DNA of 13,142 nt, from positions 8,415-21,556 of the forward strand of contig DBVR01000014.1 of assembly GCA_002308755.1 (NCBI GenBank), read 5' to 3'. This document shows positions 12,603-13,142 of the stretch, piece after piece (position 1 is the first letter of the stretch; each line of letters opens with the position of its first letter). The notes beneath the pieces were generated by a model. That model ran no database searches. It saw only the letters and a list, made by a program, of their open reading frames with translations, and was not told where the DNA came from. This DNA is from Christensenella sp. UBA1259. GTDB taxonomy: Bacteria; Bacillota; Clostridia; Christensenellales; Borkfalkiaceae. The translations under genes and the position numbers were made by a program.

Positions 12603-13142
12603 TTAATCGTAGGTTTCCGACATAAACTTTCTGTAACGGGAAGGAAGACACCTGTCCTGCTGACGTTTGTTTTTGCGTTCTTTTATGTTGACCGATTTAT
12701 AGTACCTTTTCCAAAGGTCTTCCCACTCTTTTTCGGCGGGGGAAAAACTTAAAGTCGCCGCGTCGCCCGCCTTAAATATCTTGAAACTTCTGCCGTCGGA
12801 GATGCCGACTTTATTCCTTTTTACGTCGTGGATAACGAAAGGCGTCGCCGAAAAACGACTTAAAAAGTGCGGCATAATAAGTTCCGTTATATCGTTATCG
12901 GGCGAATACGCCGCGTACATAACGCCGTTTTTCGTTTCCTTAAAGCGCAGAAACCCGCCTATCCTGTGCTTTTCCCCGTACACTTTGCCGACCGTATAGT
13001 TAAAGTCCGACACCCTTTTGTCGCTTAAATCGGAAAACACCGCTCTTTTTTTGTCCAACACCAGCCGTGCGTAGTCGAAAGCCACCTTTAACGCCGAATC
13101 TTCGCAGGACGTAAGACACGCTTTTATATCCCCTACCGTTTC
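12603..13142 (-). CDS. DUF4130 / TIGR03915-type DNA-metabolism protein, 5' end cut off
   Basis: The visible 179 residues are the C-terminal part of a protein whose frame is still open at the window edge. They match the pattern I know from the DUF4130/TIGR03915 family: GGFLRFKE, a hydrophobic strand (MYAAYSPDND), then PHFLSRFSATPFVIHDVKRN, GISDG, and near the end WEDLWKRYYKSVNIKERKN with LPSRYRKFM. Members are about 250 residues or are fused to a uracil-DNA-glycosylase-like domain. They are usually encoded next to a SplB-like radical-SAM protein, and the pair is thought to act in DNA repair or modification. The partner, if present, should lie just beyond the right edge, upstream of this gene. 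The GTG at 13085 has no ribosome binding site and is internal. The family call is from memory of motifs. Confidence 0.8.
   Translation of the reverse strand, partial: ETVGDIKACLTSCEDSALKVAFDYARLVLDKKRAVFSDLSDKRVSDFNYTVGKVYGEKHRIGGFLRFKETKNGVMYAAYSPDNDITELIMPHFLSRFSATPFVIHDVKRNKVGISDGRSFKIFKAGDAATLSFSPAEKEWEDLWKRYYKSVNIKERKNKRQQDRCLPSRYRKFMSETYD

Noticed and set aside
13083..13085. GTG at 13085 as the true start of the DUF4130-type gene
   Set aside because: The frame stays open to the window edge, the upstream residues read as protein, and no ribosome binding site precedes it.

Overview
The window reads like a genome fragment of a low-to-moderate GC Gram-positive bacterium, most likely an uncultured gut-type clostridial Bacillota. 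The grounds are strong AGGAGG-type ribosome binding sites, near-consensus sigma-A promoters (TTGACA-N17-TATAAT), an M-box magnesium riboswitch with an intrinsic terminator ahead of mgtE, Sec/lipobox lipoproteins with InlB-like modules, and a DUF4130-type DNA-metabolism protein. No lineage can be fixed from sequence alone.

Region 1 (1-2343) is the integrase end of an integrated mobile element and is very AT-rich. It holds a non-coding stretch with a roughly 205-base nested palindrome and three TTTACAC repeats phased at 21-22 bases, then an excisionase-like HTH protein (548-748) and a tyrosine integrase (751-2061). It ends in a 3' fragment of a CAU-anticodon tRNA (2292-2343), taken as the element-chromosome attachment junction. 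The rest of the element lies left of the window.

Region 2 (2323-4895) is an accretion zone. The tRNA 3' end plus terminator is present as a 90-base direct repeat (2323-2412 and 2497-2586), with the hairpin core inverted in the second copy. A perfect 21-base inverted T-arm copy sits at 2574-2594. Several tight palindromes occur, and a decayed third copy of the terminator repeat lies at 4828-4892. Between the second and third copies are a solitary class II Fic protein with an HTH head (2792-3682, start corrected using a consensus promoter) and an AT-rich InlB-type lipoprotein (3898-4749).

Region 3 (4896-13142) looks like ordinary chromosome. An aconitase-family hydratase (minus strand) is divergent from a small membrane protein with a bacterial PH domain. 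MgtE follows under M-box control, then an 879-residue lipoprotein with three tandem unknown domains joined by Gly-rich linkers and followed by about five degenerate InlB-like modules. On the minus strand come a small four-helix membrane protein and the 3' part of a DUF4130/TIGR03915-type gene cut by the window edge. Most of these genes are single-gene units with their own promoter and terminator, so the window shows little operon-level co-operation beyond xis-int.

No complete new system can be demonstrated here. The best candidates for something undescribed are the tRNA-derived palindromic accretion zone around Fic, the nested palindrome upstream of xis, and the triple-domain lipoprotein.
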